A stretch of 64,000 nt of DNA, from the NCBI GenBank assembly GCA_964415045.1, contig CAYPZL010000007.1:5071-69070 (forward strand), read 5' to 3'. A model generated the notes under the pieces. That model saw nothing but the letters and a program-made list of their open reading frames with translations, searched no databases and had not been told where the DNA came from. This DNA is from CAYPZL01 sp964415045. Its GTDB lineage: Bacteria; Planctomycetota; Phycisphaerae; Sedimentisphaerales; Anaerobacaceae. The translations under genes and the position numbers were made by a program. Below, piece by piece: positions 48,331 through 56,918 of the stretch (position 1 is the first letter of the stretch; each line of letters opens with the position of its first letter).

Positions 48331-51300
48331 CTATCTTTGCGTCCGCCGAATCTCCACCTCCAACTCCTGTCCCGCCGACAGGCGTATCTTGTCGGTCAGC
48401 GTGATTTCGATGCGTCCGTCCCGAAGGGCGGAGGTGCTTTCGATAGTATCGTCGCCGCAGCGAACGCTTGCGCTGGCGGATTTCCACCGTTTGGGGACGG
48501 AGAAAGCCAGCGTCTTTGCATTCAAGTGTCCCCAACGCAGCTCGATTCGCTCGCGTTGTGCATTTCTCGTTCGTTTCTGAATGAACGTGCCCCATCCTTC
48601 GGCGCCGGTGAAAGCGGCCTGGAAGTCCCTCGGCTGCATCCGTGGAGCGAAGCCGATGTGTCCTTTGGGGCCGTGATATTCAAATCCGGCCAGGGCGGTA
48701 TAGACGCCCCAACTGGCCATGGCGCGGGCGTAGTGGTCGCCGCACTCGACTTCGTTGAACGGATTGTGGGCGGCCGGATGGTAACGCTGCTCGATCCCGT
48801 GGCAGATCGCCAGGCCCTCGTCGAGCATGCCTTCCCAGACCATGTGCCCGGCGACCTGATACTCGATTCCCGTCCAGATCTCGCTCTTGTAGCGTACTCC
48901 CTGGGCCATAAATTCGCTCTTGGGCCACGTGCAGGTGAAGAGTCCGGGCTCTCCCGGCAGGGCGAACCAGCGCTCGGGCTTATGCACGTCGTTGTAGGGA
49001 CCGACGTCCGGCGTCCAGTTGTATTTCCACACCGAGCCGAGCGCCTCCAGCACGTTTTGCTGAGGGTAGATGTATCCCAAGCCGAGCTGGTGGGCCCAGC
49101 CCTGGCCGAAGAGCTGGTCGGAGAGGCATCCCTTGCCATACTGGAACCGGGGATGCTTCTCCAGATCGACGATCTGGATGAAATACTCGTCGTCCCACAA
49201 CCGTTCCATGGAGAGCTTCCTGCCGCTTTCGAAGATCCGGCGACATCGTTGGGCGAATGGCTCGTCGCCCATTTCCCGGGCCATCACTTCGCCGGCGCGA
49301 AGGGCGGCCAGATACAACGAGCCGACGAACGTGTTGGGACCTTCAAAGTTGATGTCGAACGTGTTGTGCTGGCTGGCTTCGATCAGGCCGTCCTCATTGC
49401 CGTCCTGCCCGATCGAGAACTCCAGGGTCTTCTTGATGCGGGGCCAGGTACGCCGCAGGAAGGAATCGTCCGGCGCGCACTGGTGCTCTCGGTAGGCCTT
49501 GAGGACGGTGCCGCATTGTCCGTCGGCGGCGTAGGCGTGGTTGCTGCGGAAGCCGACCAGGCCGCTGTCGGAGTGGAAGCCCTCGCCGAAATCCTGCATT
49601 TCGCGGGCGCTGCGTTCCAGCTCGGGGAAGAGCCGCCCCGGCGCGTGGGCGTAGTTCCATACGTGCGTGCAGGTCTCGGCGCAGCAGCCCACGCCTTCCC
49701 AGGCCCAGAACCGGCCGTTGCCCCACCACTGGCACGTCCCCGTGGCGAGATTGCACACCGTCGAGTGGAGCCGAAACAGCAGCCACCGGGGCAGCGTGCT
49801 GTCTTCGTAGAACGTGCGGTGCCATTTCTTCGTTTCGCCGGCGAGCCGGTCGTGGTTGTCCAGGACGTAGTGAGCGACCGCCGCTGCGTCGGCGAAGCGG
49901 TTGGCGTATTCGCGCCCCTGTTCGTGGTTCGGGAAGAACCATGAGAGGACGAAGACGAACGTGTGTTGGGCGTTCGGCTCGATCTCGACGGCCGGCGCCA
50001 GGACGACGCCCGCTTTCTCTCGGACCGCCGGGTAGACCGCGTCGGCCTCGGCGTGGAAGTCAATGTCACTCGGAGCAAAACGCGGCGGAACCAGACGCAT
50101 GTCTTCAGCGACGTTGCCTTTGCGGGCCGAGGCCAGAACCATCGAGCCGTAATCGGGCAGCTCCTCCAGCGGCCCCGTCAAAGCGGAACGCGCGATGTCC
50201 GAAAGCTCGATCTGGTCGACGTTGATGTGCCCCCAGCCGCCGCTGGCTTTGTCCACGATCTGGATTCGGGCTTGCTTGCCCTCGAAGTCGCTCACGGACC
50301 AGAAATGCCACTCGAGCCTCTCGTTGTTCTTACCGACGGCGCTGCGTACGACTTTGCCATCGATGAGCAGGTTGATGCAGGTTTTCTCGACCTGGTTGCC
50401 GCCGCCGATGAGGAAGTTGATGTATTTGCGGTTTATTGGGAAGGCGGGAGAGGTAAGGATGCCGTGGGGGGCATCGCCGCCCAGGAAGGTGTTGACGAGC
50501 CCCCGGCCCTGGAAGCCGCTGACCTTCTGTTGAGTTGGCAGAGTTCCGCGGGCCGGACGCTGGCCGAAGGCTTCGCCGGTGACTTGCCATGGGCCGTAAT
50601 CGTCGCCCTCGAAATCCATCAGGATGATCTTCTCGCGCGGTGCCGCGGTCTCTTTCGGCGGGGGGGCCTCCTCGGCGGTGTGCACGATGAGGGTTCGGCC
50701 GCGTTCGTCGAAGATGCGCGTCCTGCGATTGGCGTTGATCGCCCGCGCCGAATGGAAGCAGACGGCGTTCTCGAGCCAGCCTAACACGCTTGTCCTCACG
50801 GTTCTTTTCGAGGTGTTCTTCAAGGTCAGATGAAACAATGTCGCCGGTAGCGCCGAGTCCTTGGCGTTCAGTGGAATGAAAGGCGAAAACGCCTCCATCT
50901 CGACGGCGACGGGAAAATCCTCCGCCTGGTAGCGAACCAGGCCGATGGGATATTCGCCGGCAAACTCGACGCCGCCGAAATCCTTGTCCAGGACCCTGAT
51001 CAGGGGTTTTCTCCCGGATTCAACCGCCACGGCGAATCCCGAATCGACCGGGGAATCGGGCCGGTAGGTTCGGTAGCAGTCGCGGCCGTACCCGGTGAAG
51101 ACGTGCTTGTTGAAGATCTGCCAGAGTCCGAGCGTGCCGTCGCCGCGGAGGTACAACTGGCCCGCCGCGATGCCGCCGACGGGCATGCCGATCGTTTCCA
51201 GTTCCTCACCGGAGTAGACGGCGCGTTCGCCGCGCTCGCGGAGCTTCTGGAAATACTCTTTCGAGAGCCCTTTGTCGGCTGGCACAAGATGCTTCTCGTT

Positions 51301-51369
51301 TGCGAAGGCCCGGGCGCCGAAGACAAAGACGCCGAACGCGACTATTCGAAGTATCGCCTGCTTTCTCAT
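48331..51369 (-). CDS. Secreted GH116-type glycosidase (beta-glucosidase/glucosylceramidase-like) with an inserted domain
   Basis: 1012 residues from ATG at 51369 (AAGGGG upstream), with signal peptide ILRIVAFGVFVFGARAFA. The GBA2-like N-terminal beta domain (IGMPVGGIAAGQLYLRGDGTLGLWQIFN) is interrupted at about 250-390 by a beta-sandwich (MDFEGDDYGPWQVTGEAFG ... GFQGRGLVNTF) like the module at the N-terminus of some GH32 enzymes. The (alpha/alpha)6 catalytic domain has the likely nucleophile in GLIEASQHNTFDI (Glu about 663) and acid/base in CLSDQLFGQGW (Asp about 750). It follows the GH172-type gene by 52 bp. Confidence 0.85.
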   Translation of the reverse strand: MRKQAILRIVAFGVFVFGARAFANEKHLVPADKGLSKEYFQKLRERGERAVYSGEELETIGMPVGGIAAGQLYLRGDGTLGLWQIFNKHVFTGYGRDCYRTYRPDSPVDSGFAVAVESGRKPLIRVLDKDFGGVEFAGEYPIGLVRYQAEDFPVAVEMEAFSPFIPLNAKDSALPATLFHLTLKNTSKRTVRTSVLGWLENAVCFHSARAINANRRTRIFDERGRTLIVHTAEEAPPPKETAAPREKIILMDFEGDDYGPWQVTGEAFGQRPARGTLPTQQKVSGFQGRGLVNTFLGGDAPHGILTSPAFPINRKYINFLIGGGNQVEKTCINLLIDGKVVRSAVGKNNERLEWHFWSVSDFEGKQARIQIVDKASGGWGHINVDQIELSDIARSALTGPLEELPDYGSMVLASARKGNVAEDMRLVPPRFAPSDIDFHAEADAVYPAVREKAGVVLAPAVEIEPNAQHTFVFVLSWFFPNHEQGREYANRFADAAAVAHYVLDNHDRLAGETKKWHRTFYEDSTLPRWLLFRLHSTVCNLATGTCQWWGNGRFWAWEGVGCCAETCTHVWNYAHAPGRLFPELERSAREMQDFGEGFHSDSGLVGFRSNHAYAADGQCGTVLKAYREHQCAPDDSFLRRTWPRIKKTLEFSIGQDGNEDGLIEASQHNTFDINFEGPNTFVGSLYLAALRAGEVMAREMGDEPFAQRCRRIFESGRKLSMERLWDDEYFIQIVDLEKHPRFQYGKGCLSDQLFGQGWAHQLGLGYIYPQQNVLEALGSVWKYNWTPDVGPYNDVHKPERWFALPGEPGLFTCTWPKSEFMAQGVRYKSEIWTGIEYQVAGHMVWEGMLDEGLAICHGIEQRYHPAAHNPFNEVECGDHYARAMASWGVYTALAGFEYHGPKGHIGFAPRMQPRDFQAAFTGAEGWGTFIQKRTRNAQRERIELRWGHLNAKTLAFSVPKRWKSASASVRCGDDTIESTSALRDGRIEITLTDKIRLSAGQELEVEIRRTQR

Positions 51370-51421
51370 CGTCTGATCCCCTTTCAACCGGCTTTCGTAT
51401 GATCGGGATGATGGCATTTGC

Positions 51422-54400
51422 TCAATCAGTGCTTCCGGCTACGCCCAGCTTCAGGGCCAGCAGGGTGGGTTCGACGATGTGCAGGTTGTTCAGGAGCGGT
51501 TCTGTGTATTTGATGTCCCCATATTCGGCTTCTTCGAAGTGGTGCTGCTTTCCGACGTGGTTGTTCCAGTCCACGCCTTCGGTCAGGAAGCCCGTGTCGC
51601 GCTGGTGATGGCGGGCGGCGGCGCGGAGGATGGTCAGGGCGTCGCGCTTGTATTGCTCGTTGCGCGCGTCCTGGTAGGCTTCGAGATAGGCCAGGGCCGC
51701 CTCGGCGTTCTCCCAGAGGTAGGAGGTGTCCCAGCTTTTCTCCATGTAGAGCAATCCCTTGGTCTGCACGCCGTTGCGGTCTTCGAGCATCTTGAATTCG
51801 TCCAGACCCGCTAAGCACGTGTCGAAGGCAAACCGGCGGATCGTCTCGTCGTCGAGGAGTCTGGCGGCCTGCCGGAGCGTGCGGAACGCCACGGAATAGG
51901 CGACGTTCTCGTGTTCGTCGTACGTGTCGTGGTTGATGCTCCCGAAGAAGCCGCCGGCGTCCATGAAGGTTCGGACCTTCTGCCTGATCTTGTCGGTGTA
52001 GTCGGCGATGCCGCGCTGCGTAAGAGCGGTGTTGAGCTGGATGATGAAGAGCCCGTCGCCGCTTTTTTCAAAGAGGATGTCACCGTCTCCGTATGCGTTC
52101 TGGGGGTAGTGCTGCCCGTTGGGCTTGCAGCGGCGCGGGTACCAGCCGTTGGGCGTTGACGCGACATTCTTGTCGATCCATTCTGCGGTTCTGGCGGCGA
52201 CCTGCCGCATCTTCGTTTTACGCGGCTCCTCCAGAAGATCGCTGAAGATCAGAAGCTGATAGGCGATTTTGGCCATCGAGCCGGGGCAGAACCAGTTGTT
52301 CTTGTGCTGGTAGTTGAGGCAGAATTGATTGGTGGTGGTCTCGCGGTATCCGGTGATGAAACCGGTGTCGTAGTCGATGAAGCCGTTCTCGAGGACGTGG
52401 TCCAGCAGCCGCAGGGCTTTCTTTTGCAGGCCGGGATCGCGAATATGGCGTCCGAAGGCGTAGAGCTCATAGGCCCCGCCGACGGCGTTGGCCGCCCAGC
52501 CGGGGCCCTCCAGGTTGCCGAAATCGTGCCAGCCCATCACGTTGCCGTCCTTGTCCACGAAGCTGGATTTGCAGGCCAGGTTCCCCTTGTATTCCACGAG
52601 CGTCCGCTCGATCGTGAAGCGGACGGAATCCCTGGCCGAATCCAGGATGGTGTAGTCGGGGTCCTCCGGCAGGTAGAACCCCGACGCGACGTCTTCCAGC
52701 TTGAGATAGTCCAGGCCGAACATGTAGCTCTTGACGGCCTTGTCGTTGGCCCCGGTGATCTCGACGCGGAGCGTGTGATCGCCCTTGGAGAGCCGGTGGA
52801 CGCCCATGTCGAGAACGCCGGTGGCGACGACGCCGTTGTTGAACAGGTCGATGGGCTCGCCGAGCTTCTTGCCGTCGAGGTAGAGCTGCACGATGCCGTA
52901 GTCGATAGCCTTGGTGAGCTGCATCTTCAGGCGGTACGTGCTCGTTTTGGCTACGGGAACGACGAAGTCGAGCGTGTCACCCGGCTTGGCGTCGGTCCAC
53001 CACAGGTGCGATTCGTTGCTCCAGTCGGTTCCGAAGCCGTACAGATCCTGCGGCCGGGCGTTGCCGCCGCTTTTACGGGCGATCTTGAGTTTTTCGCCTT
53101 CGAGGGCGCCCTTGACCTTGAAGATTTCGATGGGGGCCCAGTAGCCCTTGCGCTGGCTGACGGGGACGGGCTCGTAGGGGTCGCTCTGGCCTGCCGCCTG
53201 ATACCAGTAGGCGATGGAGGCGTAGAGTGTCGGCTTCTTGTTGGGATAGTATTTCTCGATGGCGGCCTCGAACGAGTCCTGGAAGGGGACGTTGTCGGTG
53301 ATGTGCCAGCGGTTCACGGAGATATGCCCGCGATTGTTCATGCTGATCGTCTGGTTGTGGTAGCAGTTCTCAAAGAGCGTCGGATTGCACCAGGCGTAGC
53401 CGAAGTAGTCCTCCGAGCCGGTGCCGAAGGTGGAGGGGAACTTCTCGCCGTCGACGAAGAATTTCTCGTCGCCTTCACCCCACCAGCCGCCGCGCGGGTT
53501 CCACGCGTGCAGCATCACGCCGCAGAACCGGCCCCGGCCCTCGGTCTTGAGCATCGTCCAGTCGATGGCTCGACGTTCGGCGTCTTGCGGCAGAAACGCA
53601 TCCCGATGCCACTTGGCATGGAACCGCCCGAGCGTCTCGATCGGTTTGGTCACCGGGGCGTGGCTGATGCGAAACTGGAGCGTGCGCTCCTTGTCACCGT
53701 CGTTGGTCAGTTTGATCTCGGCGCCGTTTTTGAAGGGCATATACCAGCGGCTGTAGAATCCTCGCTCGGTGATGCCGAGAGGCAGTGACGTGTACCGGTT
53801 GGCGCCCGGCGCCGTGCCAAAGAAGTCGCCCAGAGGAGTCCAAACGCTCGGATCGGTTTCGCCGTCCCAGTACATGTGCAGGGTCAGCTCCCGCAGGATG
53901 TCGCGGTCGTCCGGGGACTCGGGCAATTCCGTGCGGACCGAAAGGCTGGTTATGGCTCTGGTGCCGTCCAGTTGCAGCACGGTGACGGTCTCTCCGGGCT
54001 TGACCGTCACTGATGTCCTCTCCCTTTCTCGATCGCTGCGCCGGGACGGACGTCTACTTCGATCTCCGGACAGAAGCTGATCGGCACTGGCGAGTGCCTG
54101 CTTCGCCTCGGACGAGAGGTCGCGAGTGAACGTGGGGAGCGTCGTGCCCTTGGGATAGGTCGTGTAGGTGAAGTGGTAGTAGGCGCCCCAGTCCTTGTCG
54201 GCGGTGATCTTGCAGGACTTCTGGAAGGGGATGGGGACATAGTTGTTCTGGCCGCGGGCGGTTTCGTGGACGAGGGCAGGATACGTGAACGGCTCGTTCT
54301 TGCGGTCGAAATAGCCGATGAAGGGCAAATCCACGGCCGGCTCTTCGGCGCCGTCGAGATAGATGCGCACGTGGCCTTGCTTGGGCAGCGCCGACCAGGT

Positions 54401-54748
54401 CCGCCAGATCACACCCGGCCCGTCGATCTCGGCGAAGACGAACTGGTCGCCTTCCTTGCGAATGAACCCGCCCCCGTCGCCGTTGGCGGCCCAATCGATG
54501 TACCGGTCGTTGGCCTTGTCGTACTTGCTGCGCCGATCCCAGCTCGACCATTGGGCGCATTTCTCGCCGGGCGCCGGCAGGGTCGCGAGATGCTCCAGGT
54601 CGGTCAGGCGATTGACCAGGTCGGTATAGGTCAGTTTCTCGGCTGCCGCGGCGCCGGCCTGATGGACCGCTGGCAGGAGCAATGCCAGGGTGCAGCCGAT
54701 GAGAAAACAGATCGTTGGTCGCGTGGACCAGTGAGTGTTGTCCTTCAT
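51422..54748 (-). CDS. Secreted DUF2961/GH172-type protein fused to an alpha-helical toroid domain
   Basis: 1108 residues with signal peptide PTICFLIGCTLALLLPAVHQAGA. Residues of about 60-560 form a DUF2961 (GH172) module: WAANGDGGGFIRKEGDQFVFAEIDGPGVIWRTWSA, an interrupted GRGRFCGVMLHAWNP, and the catalytic-type GTGSEDYFGYAW (Glu about 444). A beta-sandwich (about 560-690, DHTLRVEITG) follows, then about 400 residues of helical repeats (NQFCLNYQHKNNWFCPGSMAKIAYQLL) resembling an (alpha/alpha)6 barrel. GH172 members act on fructose dianhydrides or D-arabinofuranosides. GAAGGAGG precedes the ATG. Likely co-transcribed with the GH116 gene. Confidence 0.82.
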   Translation of the reverse strand: MKDNTHWSTRPTICFLIGCTLALLLPAVHQAGAAAAEKLTYTDLVNRLTDLEHLATLPAPGEKCAQWSSWDRRSKYDKANDRYIDWAANGDGGGFIRKEGDQFVFAEIDGPGVIWRTWSALPKQGHVRIYLDGAEEPAVDLPFIGYFDRKNEPFTYPALVHETARGQNNYVPIPFQKSCKITADKDWGAYYHFTYTTYPKGTTLPTFTRDLSSEAKQALASADQLLSGDRSRRPSRRSDRERERTSVTVKPGETVTVLQLDGTRAITSLSVRTELPESPDDRDILRELTLHMYWDGETDPSVWTPLGDFFGTAPGANRYTSLPLGITERGFYSRWYMPFKNGAEIKLTNDGDKERTLQFRISHAPVTKPIETLGRFHAKWHRDAFLPQDAERRAIDWTMLKTEGRGRFCGVMLHAWNPRGGWWGEGDEKFFVDGEKFPSTFGTGSEDYFGYAWCNPTLFENCYHNQTISMNNRGHISVNRWHITDNVPFQDSFEAAIEKYYPNKKPTLYASIAYWYQAAGQSDPYEPVPVSQRKGYWAPIEIFKVKGALEGEKLKIARKSGGNARPQDLYGFGTDWSNESHLWWTDAKPGDTLDFVVPVAKTSTYRLKMQLTKAIDYGIVQLYLDGKKLGEPIDLFNNGVVATGVLDMGVHRLSKGDHTLRVEITGANDKAVKSYMFGLDYLKLEDVASGFYLPEDPDYTILDSARDSVRFTIERTLVEYKGNLACKSSFVDKDGNVMGWHDFGNLEGPGWAANAVGGAYELYAFGRHIRDPGLQKKALRLLDHVLENGFIDYDTGFITGYRETTTNQFCLNYQHKNNWFCPGSMAKIAYQLLIFSDLLEEPRKTKMRQVAARTAEWIDKNVASTPNGWYPRRCKPNGQHYPQNAYGDGDILFEKSGDGLFIIQLNTALTQRGIADYTDKIRQKVRTFMDAGGFFGSINHDTYDEHENVAYSVAFRTLRQAARLLDDETIRRFAFDTCLAGLDEFKMLEDRNGVQTKGLLYMEKSWDTSYLWENAEAALAYLEAYQDARNEQYKRDALTILRAAARHHQRDTGFLTEGVDWNNHVGKQHHFEEAEYGDIKYTEPLLNNLHIVEPTLLALKLGVAGSTD

Positions 54749-54837
54749 GCTGGGCCTCCTTCATTCTGCATGGACATTCACTATCAGGCAGACGGCACGG
54801 CAGCCGTGCTCCGCCAAGGCAGGTATTGTAATGAGAA

Positions 54838-54895
54838 AGGCCCTCCCACGCCAGCGGCTTTGAGGCATTCAAAGCCAGCCGGCATGAAAGGGCCT
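54838..54895 (-). terminator. Long hairpin terminator after the redoxin gene
   Basis: Inner perfect arms GGCTTTGA (54856-54863) and TCAAAGCC (54869-54876) plus outer arms AGGCCCT (54838-54844) and AGGGCCT (54889-54895). On the minus strand TTTCTCATT follows. It separates the redoxin from the carbohydrate operon. Confidence 0.7.
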
Positions 54896-54922
54896 GACTC
54901 GGTGGTACTGTAATGAGCTTTT

Positions 54923-55837
54923 CTATCGACTGGCGTACTTGATGGAGCAGCCGTACGGAGGCGTGGCGGGCGTGCTGACGTTTTGGCCCGAGGTCAATTC
55001 CGCGAGGGCCTTGTCGACGTAGTTGATTTTGCCCGCGTCGCCCTTGACCTGCCCGAGCGGGGCGGTGTCGATAGCTCCGTTGTAGGCGATGTACCCGTCC
55101 TTGTCGATGATGATGATGTGCGGCGTGGTGCGGGCGCCATAGGCCCGGCCCACTTTCCCGGACGTGTCGTCCAGGATCGGATAGGGCACCTTGTGCTTTT
55201 TGGCGAATTCCCGGTTGGCCGCGGCGGTCGTGTGGCTCGTACTGTTGACGGCGAACCAGACGACGCCCTTGTCCTTGTACTTCTTGGCCAGGTCCGCCAT
55301 CGTGCTGGTCTTCTCGTAGTGGTACCGTGAGAAGGGACACTCGAAGTTGAACCATTCCAGGACGACGATTTTGCCTTTGTAGTCGCTGAGCCGGACCTTC
55401 TGGCCGTTGAAGCTGGTCAATTGGAATTCCGGGGCCTTTCGACCGCGGCGTTGCGGTCGCGCGGTTTGGCCGGCGCGATCGCGGACGGCCCGGCGTAGCC
55501 GCTGCTGTTGCTGCTGCAACCGGCTCATCTGCCTCTGGAAGGTTTCCTGACGCCGGCTGATGAGCGTCTCGATCTTCTCGGCCGTTCCCGTGGCCTTTTC
55601 CTTGACCGCCGATTCGTGAATCGCCCGCAGCTCCGAGATCAATCCTTCGTGAGCCGTTTTCAGTTCGTCGATCTGTTGCTGGAGGCGCTGAGCCAATCGT
55701 TCCATACCTTCGCGCTGGCTCGCCGGGGCCTGACCTCGCCCGGGTCGTGCGGGCCTCTCGGGCCGTTGCCCCAGGCCTGCGGACGTCGCCAATAGCAGCG
55801 TCAAACAGATCGTCGTGATGGTTGCCGTTCGTCTCAT
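54923..55837 (-). CDS. Secreted redoxin (AhpC/TSA-like thioredoxin fold) with coiled-coil N-terminus
   Basis: 304 residues; signal peptide TATITTICLTLLLATSAGLG. Residues of about 38-130 are a Gln/Arg-rich coiled coil (MERLAQRLQQQIDELKTAHEGL, RQMSRLQQQQQRLRRAV). The thioredoxin-like domain (about 132-285) has FNFECPFSRYHYEKTS with a single Cys (about 166) instead of CxxC, and GARTTPHIIIID with the cis-Pro. A second Cys sits in the terminal PYGCSIKY. Probably an envelope peroxidase-like or redox-sensing protein. ATG at 55837 (GGAGG 8 nt upstream) is chosen; ATG at 55843 is possible. Confidence 0.82.
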   Translation of the reverse strand: MRRTATITTICLTLLLATSAGLGQRPERPARPGRGQAPASQREGMERLAQRLQQQIDELKTAHEGLISELRAIHESAVKEKATGTAEKIETLISRRQETFQRQMSRLQQQQQRLRRAVRDRAGQTARPQRRGRKAPEFQLTSFNGQKVRLSDYKGKIVVLEWFNFECPFSRYHYEKTSTMADLAKKYKDKGVVWFAVNSTSHTTAAANREFAKKHKVPYPILDDTSGKVGRAYGARTTPHIIIIDKDGYIAYNGAIDTAPLGQVKGDAGKINYVDKALAELTSGQNVSTPATPPYGCSIKYASR

Positions 55838-56054
55838 TGCCATGTCCTCCAAACAAACCTTGGACAGAATCACATCTCTTCTCGAAAACGATTGCACTCA
55901 GGGCGACCAACGTAATCGAGTTGTCGCCCTGATGCAAAGGTTCTTACCGCTTCGGCGCCGGGAAAGTTCGCCCCAATGACAGAATTACATACGGGAAATC
56001 CTTTGACTGCCGGGGCATACGCCTCCTGCTGCGTCTCCGTCGCCGACGTTTTCC

Positions 56055-56858
56055 TCAGGCGGCCAGAGCGGCTTTGACGTCGTGGAGGAAGGCCGCGATC
56101 TCCTGGATGGCCTGAGTTCGGTCGTCCAGGTGTTCTTCGATCATCGCCACCAGTTTCGAGCCGACGATGACGCCGTCGGCGCCGGCATCGGCTATGGTTC
56201 GGGCGTGCGCGGGTGTGCTGATCCCGAAACCGACGCAGACGGGTACGTCCGCCAGAGATTTCAACTGACGGACCAGCTCTTCGACGCAGTCGGAGAGGGT
56301 GTTGCGACTGCCGGTCACGCCGAGCACGGAGACGGTGTAGATAAATCCGGTGGTCTTGCCGGCGATCCGTTTCATGCGTTCGGCTTCCGTGTTGGGCGTC
56401 ACCATGAAAACGGTGTCGAGACCGGCGGCGGTGGCCGGCCCGGTGATTTCGTCGGCGTCGTCGATGCTCAGGTCAGCGACGAGAACGCTGTTGACGCCCG
56501 CGTCATGGAAGTCCTTGAAGAAGCGGTCGGCCCCGTAGTGATGGACGAGGTTGTAGTACATCAAAAGGCCGATGGGGATATCCTTATAGCTCTTGACCTC
56601 CCTGATGAAGTCCAGGGCTTTCTGGACGTTCATGCCGCTGTGCAGGGCGCGCACGTCGGCCTTCTGGATCGTGGGGCCGTCGGCGATGGGATCGGAGAAG
56701 GGGATGCCCAGTTCGAGGACGTCGGCGCCGGCATCGACGGCCGCCTTCACCACGGCCAGGCTCGTATCGAAGTCCGGGTCGCCGATGACAAAGAACGGGA
56801 TGAGGGCCGCCCGGTTCTGCCGGCTCAGTTCGGAGAATACGTCACGATATGATTGCAT
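56055..56858 (-). CDS. trpA: Tryptophan synthase alpha chain
   Basis: 267 residues, normal length. Catalytic Glu in VLELGIPFSDPIADGPTIQKAD and Asp in SVLVADLSIDDAD, followed by FMVTPNTEAERMKRIA, GFIYTVSVLGVTGSR and VCVGFGISTPAHA of the phosphate site. It cleaves indole-3-glycerol phosphate to indole. Last gene of the leftward trp operon, 55 bp after trpB; that gap contains a 9-bp-unit repeat. No terminator is evident directly after the stop. Confidence 0.97.
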   Translation of the reverse strand: MQSYRDVFSELSRQNRAALIPFFVIGDPDFDTSLAVVKAAVDAGADVLELGIPFSDPIADGPTIQKADVRALHSGMNVQKALDFIREVKSYKDIPIGLLMYYNLVHHYGADRFFKDFHDAGVNSVLVADLSIDDADEITGPATAAGLDTVFMVTPNTEAERMKRIAGKTTGFIYTVSVLGVTGSRNTLSDCVEELVRQLKSLADVPVCVGFGISTPAHARTIADAGADGVIVGSKLVAMIEEHLDDRTQAIQEIAAFLHDVKAALAA

Positions 56859-56892
56859 GGTTGTCTACCCTGTCTTGGTTGTTCTTAGATAG

Positions 56893-56918
56893 GTCCTATA
56901 GGTCCAATAAGACCTATT
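56893..56918. repeat. Triple 9-bp repeat, copy 1 (trpB-trpA junction)
   Basis: Three imperfect units of GGTCCTATA type; 24 of 26 bases match the copy at 63134-63159. It includes the trpB stop codon (56916-56914). An outer TAGGTC/GACCTA inverted repeat is also present. Confidence 0.65.

Noticed and set aside
48337..49944. 535-codon plus-strand open frame
   Set aside because: Antisense of the GH116 gene.
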